A stretch of DNA of 6,056 nt from Flavobacteriales bacterium (GTDB taxonomy: Bacteria; Bacteroidota; Bacteroidia; Flavobacteriales; Flavobacteriaceae). This document shows, one piece after another, positions 1 to 5,691 of the stretch. Location of the stretch: positions 1 to 6,056 of the forward strand of contig QIIH01000198.1 of the NCBI GenBank assembly GCA_003229235.1, given 5' to 3'. Numbering within the stretch: position 1 is the first letter of the stretch; every line of letters starts with the position of its first letter. The translations under genes and the position numbers were made by a program. The notes under the pieces were generated by a model. That model made no database searches and was not told the origin of the DNA. It saw only the letters and a program-made list of their open reading frames with translations.

Positions 1-455
1 TACGAGTAGAAATCTCTACCGATTGTGGCGATAATTATACCACTATTTACGATAAAACAGGATTAGATTTATCAACCCTTTCAGGTTATAGGGCACTGGC
101 TTGGATACCTTCTTCAGGAGACGATTGGCGACAAGAACAGGTAGGCTTATCTGCTTACATTGGAGAACAAGTTCAATTTAGGTTCGTAAACGTTACTGGG
201 AATGGTAACTATACATATATAGACAATATAAATATACTTAACAACTATCTTGGAGTGGCAGAACAAGTGCTTAATGAGCTTGTGATGTATCCTAATCCTG
301 CACAAGACGCGGTGACTATTGCATTAAGCCAAAACGGTTTTGAGCAAATAGATATCACAGTTGTAAATAGTTTAGGGCAACAAGTGATTATTCGCAAAAA
401 CCTAACTCCAAACGGCAATAACGCTGTGAACTTCGATGTGGAATATATTTTGTGA
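1..455 (+). CDS. C-terminal part of a secreted T9SS-dependent protein, frameshifted in its sorting domain
   Basis: The gene enters from outside the window; the reading frame is open from base 3. Roughly the first 80 visible residues (VEISTDCGDNYTTIYDKTG ... WRQEQVGLSAYIGEQVQFRF ... YIDNINI) look like a jelly-roll/MAM-like 'choice-of-anchor J' domain, common in large secreted flavobacterial proteins, including proteases and adhesins. A type A T9SS sorting domain follows: the YPNPAQD signature, then a VVNSLGQQV strand. In this family the domain directs passage across the outer membrane and is removed or anchored at the surface. The frame ends at TGA 453-455 right after NFDVEYIL, before the usual last strand. 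That strand (GIYFVTVQIDG ... KKLSVR) is encoded just downstream in another frame, so this copy is probably frameshifted and poorly exported, unless the base order is a sequencing error. Its catalytic or binding role lies upstream and cannot be judged. Confident on domain type, unsure on function. Confidence 0.85.
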   Translation, partial: RVEISTDCGDNYTTIYDKTGLDLSTLSGYRALAWIPSSGDDWRQEQVGLSAYIGEQVQFRFVNVTGNGNYTYIDNINILNNYLGVAEQVLNELVMYPNPAQDAVTIALSQNGFEQIDITVVNSLGQQVIIRKNLTPNGNNAVNFDVEYIL

Positions 456-505
456 CCGTACAAATAGATGGCGCTTCAAGCACTAAGAAATTATCGGTAA
501 GATGA
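440..505 (+). other. Out-of-frame remainder of the T9SS sorting domain
   Basis: Read in the -1 frame relative to the main gene, this stretch gives GIYFVTVQIDGASSTKKLSVR and ends at TGA 503-505. This is the normal last part of a type A sorting domain: a G-I-Y-F-V strand, a turn, then a K-K-L-x-V end. It shows the ancestral gene ran to 505. Between FDV in the upstream frame and GIYFV here, the usual loop of about five residues (of the kind SNLSS) is missing. A deletion of roughly 13-16 nt therefore fits better than a single-base slip. Confidence 0.75.
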
Positions 506-527
506 TTGTAATTAAATATTGAATGAG

Positions 528-557
528 AAAGAGACCCATAACGGGTCTCTTTTTTTT
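528..557 (+). terminator. Intrinsic terminator between convergent genes
   Basis: A perfect stem pairs 528-537 with 543-552 (core AAGAGACCC / GGGTCTCTT) around the 5-base loop ATAAC, and an unbroken T-run covers 550-557. It lies 22 bases after the restored stop (503-505) of the plus-strand secreted protein and is a textbook Rho-independent terminator for it. Read on the minus strand, the same stem starts right after the EnvC-like stop codon (558-556) and is followed by TTTCTC. It may therefore also end the minus-strand operon, though less strongly. Confidence 0.85.
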
Positions 558-1815
558 ACATCTTAAAAACCCAATCTGCAGGATTTAATCGGGTTCTATT
601 CTTGTAGATTAAAAATTTAATTGTAGTCTTTCCAGTTACAGGATTTTTGGCAACCGTTCCTAGATCTTGTTTAGTTGTTACTGCATCGCCTTTTTCAACA
701 AGTGCATTTCTCAAATTAAAGTACACGCTAATATAATTTCCATGCTGGATATAAACAGCCTTATTGGCCCCTTTAAGTTGTTCAATTTTAACAACAGTCC
801 CGTTAAAAACTGCGCGTGCGCTAGTTCCCTCACTAGTCACAATTTCTACACCACTATTAAAAGTAGTTACATTGGGCAGTTGTGGATGCCGCTGTTTTCC
901 AAAACGCTTTGTAATCACGCCCGTATTTACAGGCCATGGAAGTTTGCCCTTGTTACCGGTAAAACTGTCGCTTAAAGCTTTCGCCTCAGCTGTAAGAGCG
1001 AAGGTGCTTGACGAAGTATTTTTAACTCCAGATTTAGCATTAGAGCTTGCTATTGCTTCTCTGATAATGGCATCTATGCGTTTGTCTATGGCATCTGCTT
1101 CTTGCTGTTTGCTTCTAATTTGAGTCGCAAATTTAGATTCATCCTTTTTTAAGGTTGCAATAAGCTCATGTTGATTGGACTTTTCTTTGCTAAGCAGTAA
1201 TTTTGCCTTTTTGTTTTCTTCTACCAGTAGTTGCTTTTGCTTTTTTTGTTCAAGCAAATCGGCATTTAATGTTTGCAATTCCAAGGTTTTAGACTGAATA
1301 CTAATGCCTTGTTCTTTTCTAAACTTAGCATACTGATTCATATATTCAATACGCTTATAGGCCTGCAAAAAGTCTTGAGAGGACAACAAAAACATCAAGC
1401 GACTTTTTTGCGATTTACTCTTATAGCTTTTAATAACCATCTGAGCATAGTCTTCTTTAAGTGTTACCAATTCTTGTCGTAAGCCATCGATTTTACGTAT
1501 GTTATTGTTTACTTCTTTGGTAAGTAAATTTGCCTGCTGATTAGTGATTCTGATTAGGTTTTCTTGGGCACTAATGCGCTGATCTAAATCCTGAACTTGT
1601 GTCAATACAGATTTCCCCTGCTTTTGGGTTTTAAACAAGAGTGTATTGATTTGTTTTATTTCTTGAAGAATATCTTGACGCTTCTGCTCTAAAGCAGCGC
1701 GTTGGTCTTTTTGTGCAGAAAGACTACCGCTAATCGCTAACAACAATGCAAACAGAATTAATCTGCTGCTGGATTTAAGTTTACTACTTATCAATGCGTA
1801 TCTCATCCATTCCAT
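556..1815 (-). CDS. EnvC-like murein hydrolase activator (degenerate LytM/M23 domain protein)
   Basis: A 419-residue exported protein. A signal peptide covers residues 1-34 (hydrophobic LILFALLLAIS, likely cleavage SLSA|Q). A long Gln/Lys/Glu-rich coiled coil runs over about 36-260, then a linker, then a LytM (M23-like) domain from about 291 (LPWPVNTGVITKRFG) to the end. The zinc ligands of active M23 enzymes are mostly gone: the first His/Asp pair is replaced by N320 and E324, and the final HxH reads T398-I-K400; only H358 of the IQHGN motif remains. In the EnvC family such inactive LytM domains bind and switch on septal amidases (AmiA/AmiB in E. coli), and that role is inferred here. It overlaps the upstream lipoprotein gene by 32 nt. 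ATGs at 1815 and 1806 are both possible starts; the second gives MRYALISSK, a normal charged n-region. It is the last gene of the operon, just before a terminator. Confidence 0.88.
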   Translation of the reverse strand: MEWMRYALISSKLKSSSRLILFALLLAISGSLSAQKDQRAALEQKRQDILQEIKQINTLLFKTQKQGKSVLTQVQDLDQRISAQENLIRITNQQANLLTKEVNNNIRKIDGLRQELVTLKEDYAQMVIKSYKSKSQKSRLMFLLSSQDFLQAYKRIEYMNQYAKFRKEQGISIQSKTLELQTLNADLLEQKKQKQLLVEENKKAKLLLSKEKSNQHELIATLKKDESKFATQIRSKQQEADAIDKRIDAIIREAIASSNAKSGVKNTSSSTFALTAEAKALSDSFTGNKGKLPWPVNTGVITKRFGKQRHPQLPNVTTFNSGVEIVTSEGTSARAVFNGTVVKIEQLKGANKAVYIQHGNYISVYFNLRNALVEKGDAVTTKQDLGTVAKNPVTGKTTIKFLIYKNRTRLNPADWVFKM

Positions 1816-2557
1816 TTGGTATACTAAACGGAAAATTTATCGGAACATTGAGGTCAATGTTTCTAAATTCCATTTCGATAGAGGTAACGTCCTGATTTTC
1901 AGAAGCTTTAATCACAACTTTTTTTGGGAAAAAATGCCCTTCAACCTCCTGATATTCGGGGTAATATATTCTAAACTGTCTGTTTTTATCAGGTTGATCG
2001 ATCCCTGCTGATCCTATTTTATAGGTGTCTGGAGTTACCGTAAGAAAATGCAAGAACAACGGCATCTCAGTAACTGGGTTAAGCATGTATTCTTGGTTCT
2101 TCACTGTAGACTTATACTCGGTCTGAGTAAGCGAAAACATAGATTGCCCTAACAAAATATTTTGTGCTTTATCGAAGTCGATATCAGTTCCTAACCAATC
2201 ACTTATCAATGCGAAATCGCCATCAAAGTAGGTGTTGCCTATTCGTTCGTAATACTGTACTCGATCTGGAGTGATTAGTACTTTAGATAATGTTATTCCT
2301 ATTAACGAAGCCTTAATCCAAATGGTTTTGTCCTTTTCCATTCGAAGGCTAATGGTAATATTTTGTGAAGTTTTTTTGTCCTGGTAATCTACATTTACTC
2401 TGGCCGCTAAGGTGTTAAAGTCTGGATCCTGTTCATTATGAGAATTAATCAGTTGCGTTACCTTTTTCGAATTAGTGGCCGCCTCAGATCCAGTCACAAC
2501 TTTTTTGGTTCCGCAAGAGCTACTTACAAATAGTAGTATAACCACCAACATAGGCAT
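1784..2557 (-). CDS. DUF4292 family lipoprotein
   Basis: A 257-residue protein opening with a short hydrophobic stretch and a lipobox-like FVSSSC; Cys15 would be lipidated. The next residues, GTKKVV, carry no acidic surface-export signal, so a periplasm-facing lipoprotein is likely. The body has the features I associate with DUF4292: a TIWIKASLIGITLSKVLITPDRV block (about 78-100), a Y-F-D-G-D segment with the DWLG motif (110-123), an AQNILLGQ motif (131-138), and a repetitive beta-rich C-terminal half with F-P-K-K-V-V-I (210-216). The family has no assigned function that I know of; the pattern suggests an incomplete beta-barrel like LolA/LolB, which is inference. It starts 32 nt after the TPR gene and its end overlaps the EnvC-like gene. 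The first ATG is at 2557 and a second at 2551. Neither gives a charged n-region, although the in-frame codons just upstream would (KLKISFAR). Confidence 0.82.
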   Translation of the reverse strand: MPMLVVILLFVSSSCGTKKVVTGSEAATNSKKVTQLINSHNEQDPDFNTLAARVNVDYQDKKTSQNITISLRMEKDKTIWIKASLIGITLSKVLITPDRVQYYERIGNTYFDGDFALISDWLGTDIDFDKAQNILLGQSMFSLTQTEYKSTVKNQEYMLNPVTEMPLFLHFLTVTPDTYKIGSAGIDQPDKNRQFRIYYPEYQEVEGHFFPKKVVIKASENQDVTSIEMEFRNIDLNVPINFPFSIPNGMDEIRIDK

Positions 2558-2589
2558 TCTGGCAAACGATATTTTAAGTTTTTGTTAGA

Positions 2590-3963
2590 TTATTGCATCC
2601 CCAAATCTCGTGCCTTTTTTGCAAATTCGGCAGCTTTTTTAGGGTTATTTATTCTCTGGTAAGCTTTACTAAGTTGCTCGTAAAAATCTTTTTCCATCTG
2701 AGTATCATCTATAACATAGTCGATCCCTTCTTCTAGAATGTCAATAGCTTCTTGCGATTCGCTTAGCCCGTTTAACGCGACTGCTCGAAGCAAATACAGC
2801 AAAGCTTGTGACGGAAATACATCCAAACCCTGTTGGCTCAAAATTTCGGCCTCGTTAAACTTTTGCAAATCTATTTGTAGTAACAATGCGTTTTTAAGCA
2901 AATCGAAATTATCGGGACTCTCATTGGCGCCCATTGCATAAAAAGTAAGCGCCTTATCTTTTCGATTCTTATTTACAAAAAAGTCGCCTAATTGCTTATA
3001 TACTGCCGTACTACCTCTTTCGGCTGCGAAAGAAGAAACCATCTCGACAAAAGTAGCTTCGTAAGCAGGATTCTCTGTAGAAAATCGCATAAAATCTGCC
3101 AATACCTTTGTTTTACTATCTACATCTATCACATCAGAAGAGAACACAATCTTCATAGATGCTATTGCGTTATCCTGCTGATTTTTGTCTAGATAAAATT
3201 TATACAAAGCCAAATGTACCAATTCCGAATCTGGGACATTGCGCAGCAGTTGTTGTGCTGTGTTGTAGGCTTTTTGTTCCTGGCCAGCTTCGCTATACAT
3301 AAATATTAAATTCAAATATTGCTTTTCGTCTCCCGGATTAGAGGCTATAAGTCCTTCTAGGCGTAAAATTTCGCCAGAAGAATCTCCAGTTTTTTTAAAT
3401 ATTTGCTTTCGCAGATTGTCGCGATACGTAGAACTTCCAAGGCCCTTGTCTAATTGGTCTAAAATTGCAAGGGCTTCGTCAAACTGCTCAGTACGCACAT
3501 ATAAATTTGCCAAGTCTTCTTTGTAGTCTTGGTCAAAAACCATTAGTTTTTTTACGACCTCAATCGCTTTATCGTATTCTCGTGTCTGGTAGTACACATC
3601 GTAAAGTCCTATGATTATTTCTTTCCTATTTTGAGCGAGCACAAGTGCTTTGTTAAACTGCTCCTCGGCCAGGGCATACTTTTTTAGTGCAAAATAGTTC
3701 TTGCCCATTTCGTAATAAACGACTGCTTCTTGGTCAGGATTTCCCTTTGCTGCTCTCTCAGCATTGGCGAGAGATTCTAGTGCTTTTTCGTAGTTGAGAA
3801 TAGCCTTTTGTTTTAAGGCCTCGAAGAAATTTTCTTGAAAAGCATCGGTCACATCGCCTAAGTCGTCTTCTATAACAGGTAGATCTTGAGCAAAGAGTTG
3901 AGCCTGCATCAAAAATAAAAATGCAAGCACCAAACTGTATTTTATTCGCCTTGAGATATTCAT
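2590..3963 (-). CDS. Exported tetratricopeptide repeat protein
   Basis: A 457-residue protein with a clear signal peptide (MNISRRIKYS, then LVLAFLFLM, likely cleavage LFA|Q at 25-26). No lipobox follows, so the mature protein should be periplasmic. Helical TPR-like repeats fill the rest. The best units are near 80-110 (YYEMGKNYFALKKYALAEEQFNKAL), 114-143 (GLYDVYYQTREYDKAIEVVKKL), 148-173, 215-245, 320-350 (VYKQLGDFFVNKNRKDKALTFY), 355-385 and 425-455 (YEQLSKAYQRINNPKKAAEFAKKA). TPR arrays act as protein-binding scaffolds; no enzymatic motif is visible and the partner is unknown. The neighbouring lipoprotein and EnvC-like protein suggest an envelope role. The ATG at 3963 is preferred over an in-frame GTG one codon earlier (3966). 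It lies 9 nt after the nucleotidyltransferase stop, so the two are surely cotranscribed. Confidence 0.85.
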   Translation of the reverse strand: MNISRRIKYSLVLAFLFLMQAQLFAQDLPVIEDDLGDVTDAFQENFFEALKQKAILNYEKALESLANAERAAKGNPDQEAVVYYEMGKNYFALKKYALAEEQFNKALVLAQNRKEIIIGLYDVYYQTREYDKAIEVVKKLMVFDQDYKEDLANLYVRTEQFDEALAILDQLDKGLGSSTYRDNLRKQIFKKTGDSSGEILRLEGLIASNPGDEKQYLNLIFMYSEAGQEQKAYNTAQQLLRNVPDSELVHLALYKFYLDKNQQDNAIASMKIVFSSDVIDVDSKTKVLADFMRFSTENPAYEATFVEMVSSFAAERGSTAVYKQLGDFFVNKNRKDKALTFYAMGANESPDNFDLLKNALLLQIDLQKFNEAEILSQQGLDVFPSQALLYLLRAVALNGLSESQEAIDILEEGIDYVIDDTQMEKDFYEQLSKAYQRINNPKKAAEFAKKARDLGMQ

Positions 3964-3972
3964 CACTTTGTC

Positions 3973-4989
3973 TTACTCCATCACTGTATAGTCTCCTAAA
4001 CTAACCTTGGTAAATTTGCCATCATAACGAACATTGTTCCCTATCATAGCCTCTTCTAAAATAGCATTTTTAATAGCGCTATTGGTTTGTATTATACTAT
4101 TTTTAACGTTCGAATCGCTTACATTAGTATTTTCTCCTATGCTAACGTGTGGTCCAATTGTTGAGTTTTTTATCACAACACCTGGCCCAATAAAACAAGG
4201 TTCTATTACCTGAGAGTTTACTAGTTGTACCGAGTCATCCTGAAGTTTTTCGCCTTCGGCTAGCAAAAAGTTAAGCATAGTAGCATTGGTCTTAATGGTA
4301 ATTTCTTTGTTGCCGCAATCCATCCATTCGCTTACTGTGCCCGTTTTAAAGACTTTACCTTTTGCCATCATCCGTTTGATTCCGTCGTTAATTTGATACT
4401 CCCCGCCATGAATAATTTGATTGTCTAAAACATACTGCAATTCGTCGCGCAATTGTGATACTTCTTTAAAATAATATATCCCGATTACCGCCTGATCGCT
4501 TATAAACTCTGTTGGTTTTTCGACCAATTCTATTATCTCATCATCTTGGTTAAGTTTAACCACCCCATAGGCCTCGGGATTTGCTACTCTTTTGGTCCAT
4601 ATCACACTATCTGCCGTTTGATCCAATTCGAAACTGGCTCTTATTAGTGTATCTGCATATGCAATTACAGCTGGCCCTGTTAAACTAGGCTCAGCGCTCA
4701 AAATAGCGTGTCCTGTGCCCAAAGGTTTGTCTTGGCGATAAATTGAGCCCTTGGCGCCTAATGATTCGGCTAAGGTAATTAAACTTGCTTCTATGTCTTT
4801 GCCAAAAAAAGCGGGGTCGCCTATAACAAAAGCAATCTCTTCGATAGGATGCTTAATCACATTTGCGATATCACGTATCAAACGATGTACTATTGGCATG
4901 CCGGCTACAGGCACAAGTGGTTTAGGAACGGTTAATGTGTGAGGTCTAAGACGCGATCCGCGGCCTGCCATTGGGACAATTATTTTCAT
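3973..4989 (-). CDS. Sugar-phosphate nucleotidyltransferase with left-handed beta-helix C-terminus
   Basis: A 338-residue cytoplasmic enzyme of the glucose-1-phosphate thymidylyl/uridylyltransferase superfamily: NTP + sugar-1-phosphate gives NDP-sugar + PPi. The N-terminal Rossmann-like domain begins with the signature MAGRGSRLRPHTLTVPKPL (7-25), including the conserved R13 and K23. Then come LGTGHAI (90-96), YAD (111-113, the metal-binding position), an AYGVVKL strand (140-146), the VEKP motif (156-159), GEYQINDGI (196-204) and WMDCG (222-226). From about 255 the sequence becomes hexapeptide-like (FIGPGVVI, STIGPHVSIGENTNV, AMIGNNV), typical of a left-handed beta-helix. Base and sugar cannot be told from sequence, so it is not called RmlA or GalU. 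The ATG at 4989 is chosen because the family signature begins at once; an in-frame TTG at 5031 would add 14 residues encoded by a palindromic repeat. A GGGGAG lies 5 nt before the ATG. Confidence 0.9.
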   Translation of the reverse strand: MKIIVPMAGRGSRLRPHTLTVPKPLVPVAGMPIVHRLIRDIANVIKHPIEEIAFVIGDPAFFGKDIEASLITLAESLGAKGSIYRQDKPLGTGHAILSAEPSLTGPAVIAYADTLIRASFELDQTADSVIWTKRVANPEAYGVVKLNQDDEIIELVEKPTEFISDQAVIGIYYFKEVSQLRDELQYVLDNQIIHGGEYQINDGIKRMMAKGKVFKTGTVSEWMDCGNKEITIKTNATMLNFLLAEGEKLQDDSVQLVNSQVIEPCFIGPGVVIKNSTIGPHVSIGENTNVSDSNVKNSIIQTNSAIKNAILEEAMIGNNVRYDGKFTKVSLGDYTVME

Positions 4990-4990
4990 A

Positions 4991-5011
4991 TTCGCTCCCC
5001 GCGAAAGCGGG
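4991..5011 (-). promoter_or_regulatory. Two alternative hairpins over a possible ribosome binding site
   Basis: On the minus strand the leader of the nucleotidyltransferase reads CCCGC-TTTC-GCGGG, then GAGCGAAT, then ATG. The 5-bp stem 5011-5007 / 5002-4998 holds most of the GGGG of a Shine-Dalgarno-like GGGGAG (5000-4995). A second stem, TTCGC / GCGAA (5005-5001 with 4995-4991), uses overlapping bases and leaves GGGGA in its loop. The two cannot form together. This could modulate translation, but Bacteroidetes seldom rely on Shine-Dalgarno pairing, and the first stem is also a copy of the repeat at 5034-5047. Tentative. Confidence 0.3.
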
Positions 5012-5016
5012 TATCT
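4998..5016. repeat. GC-rich palindromic repeat, unit A (CCCGC-N4-GCGGG)
   Basis: CCCGC (4998-5002), loop GAAA, GCGGG (5007-5011), followed by TATCT. The same design recurs at 5034-5052 as CCCGC-CTAG-GCGGG-TGTCT: identical arms, same loop length, and a shared TRTCT right flank. The GC content stands out against the AT-rich surroundings. It resembles short REP-like dispersed palindromes; no associated transposase is visible in the window. Confidence 0.6.
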
Positions 5017-5033
5017 GTTTAGATTATACAATG

Positions 5034-5052
5034 CCCGCCTAGGCGGGTGTCT
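5034..5052. repeat. GC-rich palindromic repeat, unit B (CCCGC-CTAG-GCGGG)
   Basis: Positions 5034-5047 form a fully self-complementary 14-mer, CCCGCCTAGGCGGG, followed by TGTCT and then a T-run (TGTCTTTTT). Arms and right flank match unit A in the same orientation, 36 bases away. On the plus strand it looks like a small terminator, but no plus-strand gene precedes it, so a repeat is the better reading. Confidence 0.6.
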
Positions 5053-5120
5053 TTTTAATAATTAGGCTCTATTGTTTCTGATATGCTGAAACTCTGAACC
5101 TTAGTTACTTATTTCGTGAT

Positions 5121-5140
5121 ATTCCTGCCTGCACAGAAAT
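5121..5140. repeat. Palindromic repeat, unit C (degraded copy of unit D)
   Basis: ATTCCTGCCTGCACAGAAAT matches unit D (5205-5224) at 18 of 20 positions in direct orientation; the first 12 bases are identical. Both differences fall in the right arm and break its pairing with ATTCCTGC, so this copy looks decayed. The arm-CTGC-arm plan with a 4-base loop parallels units A and B. Confidence 0.55.
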
Positions 5141-5166
5141 TTAACTTACAATCAACATACTATAGA

Positions 5167-5200
5167 TGATTTAAACTGGTGAACTAAATTGTTTAAATCA
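5167..5200. repeat. 10-bp perfect inverted repeat with 14-base spacer
   Basis: TGATTTAAAC (5167-5176) and GTTTAAATCA (5191-5200) are exact reverse complements separated by 14 bases (5177-5190). It is AT-rich, unlike the four GC-rich palindromes nearby, and lies between units C and D. It could be an operator for a dimeric regulator, a transcript hairpin, or chance in AT-rich DNA; no regulator gene is nearby to favour the first. Confidence 0.45.
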
Positions 5201-5204
5201 CAAG

Positions 5205-5224
5205 ATTCCTGCCTGCGCAGGAAT
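5205..5224. repeat. Palindromic repeat, unit D (8-bp perfect arms)
   Basis: ATTCCTGC (5205-5212), loop CTGC, GCAGGAAT (5217-5224), a perfect 8-bp hairpin. It begins 3 bases past the dUTPase stop codon (5230-5228). On the minus strand no T-run follows (the next bases are CTTGTGATTT), so it is not a standard intrinsic terminator. It may stabilise the dut transcript 3' end or simply be a REP-like insertion. Confidence 0.6.
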
Positions 5225-5227
5225 TAG

Positions 5228-5662
5228 TTATTTTACTCCTGTGCTTCCAAATCCACCTTCACCTCTTGCTGTTTCAGAAAGTTCTTCTGCTTGCAACCAT
5301 TCGGCGCGTTCGTGCTTAGCAATGACCATTTGAGCAATGCGTTCGCCGTCTTGTACAATAAATTCTTCATTAGAGAGATTTACCAAAATAACCCCTATTT
5401 CGCCACGATAATCGGCGTCAATAGTACCCGGAGCATTAAGTACTGTTATTCCTTTTTTTGCGGCCAAACCACTTCTTGGTCTAACTTGTGCTTCTGTACC
5501 TATGGGAAGTTCTAAAAACAACCCCGTTGGTACAACGGCCCTTTCTAAAGGTTTGAGAATGATAGCAGATTCAATATTGGCTCTTAAATCCATACCTGCA
5601 GAGGCCAAAGTTTCGTAAGAAGGAAGCTCGTGCTTAGATTTATTAATGAGTCTAATGGTCAT
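5228..5662 (-). CDS. dut: dUTP diphosphatase (dUTPase)
   Basis: A 144-residue homotrimeric-type dUTPase, full length for the family, which hydrolyses dUTP to dUMP and PPi. It limits uracil incorporation into DNA and feeds dTMP synthesis in the cytoplasm. All five family motifs are present in order: ASAGMDLRA (20-28), [11 protein letters not shown] (61-71, with S64), [12 protein letters not shown] (79-90, with the catalytic-water Asp D84 and Y85 at the uracil pocket), GERIAQMVI (106-114) and [10 protein letters not shown] (133-142, the flexible tail with F138 that closes over the base). No residue looks damaged. The ATG at 5662 leaves 29 nt to the stop of the upstream gene, suggesting cotranscription with it. 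Downstream a 238-bp gap with palindromic repeats separates it from the nucleotidyltransferase. Being next to envelope genes is a known Bacteroidota arrangement as I recall it, not a sign of shared biochemistry. Confidence 0.96.
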   Translation of the reverse strand: MTIRLINKSKHELPSYETLASAGMDLRANIESAIILKPLERAVVPTGLFLELPIGTEAQVRPRSGLAAKKGITVLNAPGTIDADYRGEIGVILVNLSNEEFIVQDGERIAQMVIAKHERAEWLQAEELSETARGEGGFGSTGVK

Positions 5663-5691
5663 TTAAATGCAATTAGTTGTGGATAAAATTT

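Noticed and set aside
440..458. Programmed -1 frameshifting at the T9SS gene end.
   Set aside because: No X-XXY-YYZ slippery site or downstream pseudoknot is visible; the nearest run is only four Ts, and about five codons of the expected loop are also missing.
667..1123. Plus-strand open frames opposite the EnvC-like gene.
   Set aside because: Their translations are low-complexity antisense shadows of a well-supported coding region, with no domain features.
3964..3966. GTG start for the TPR protein one codon before the ATG.
   Set aside because: The adjacent ATG at 3963 begins a normal signal peptide; the GTG adds only one residue and is a weaker start.
5023..5028. TATAAT on the minus strand upstream of the nucleotidyltransferase, as a sigma70-type -10 box.
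   Set aside because: Bacteroidetes use a different -7 motif (TAnnTTTG), no -35 partner is evident, and the hexamer is easily found by chance in AT-rich DNA.
4987..5031. Longer nucleotidyltransferase starting at an in-frame TTG (5031), adding 14 residues.
   Set aside because: The added residues are encoded by palindromic repeat A and its flank, do not resemble the family, and an ATG with the family signature immediately after it exists at 4989.
5034..5055. Unit B plus its T-run as a plus-strand intrinsic terminator.
   Set aside because: There is no plus-strand gene upstream, and the stem is only 5 bp with a 4-base loop; it matches unit A as a repeat.
5205..5224. Unit D as the dUTPase terminator.
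   Set aside because: The hairpin is well placed after the stop, but no T-run follows it on the minus strand.
4998..5224. CRISPR-like array in the dut-nucleotidyltransferase gap.
   Set aside because: Units are short, of two different sequences and unevenly spaced (36 and 84 bases within pairs), with no regular spacers and no cas genes.
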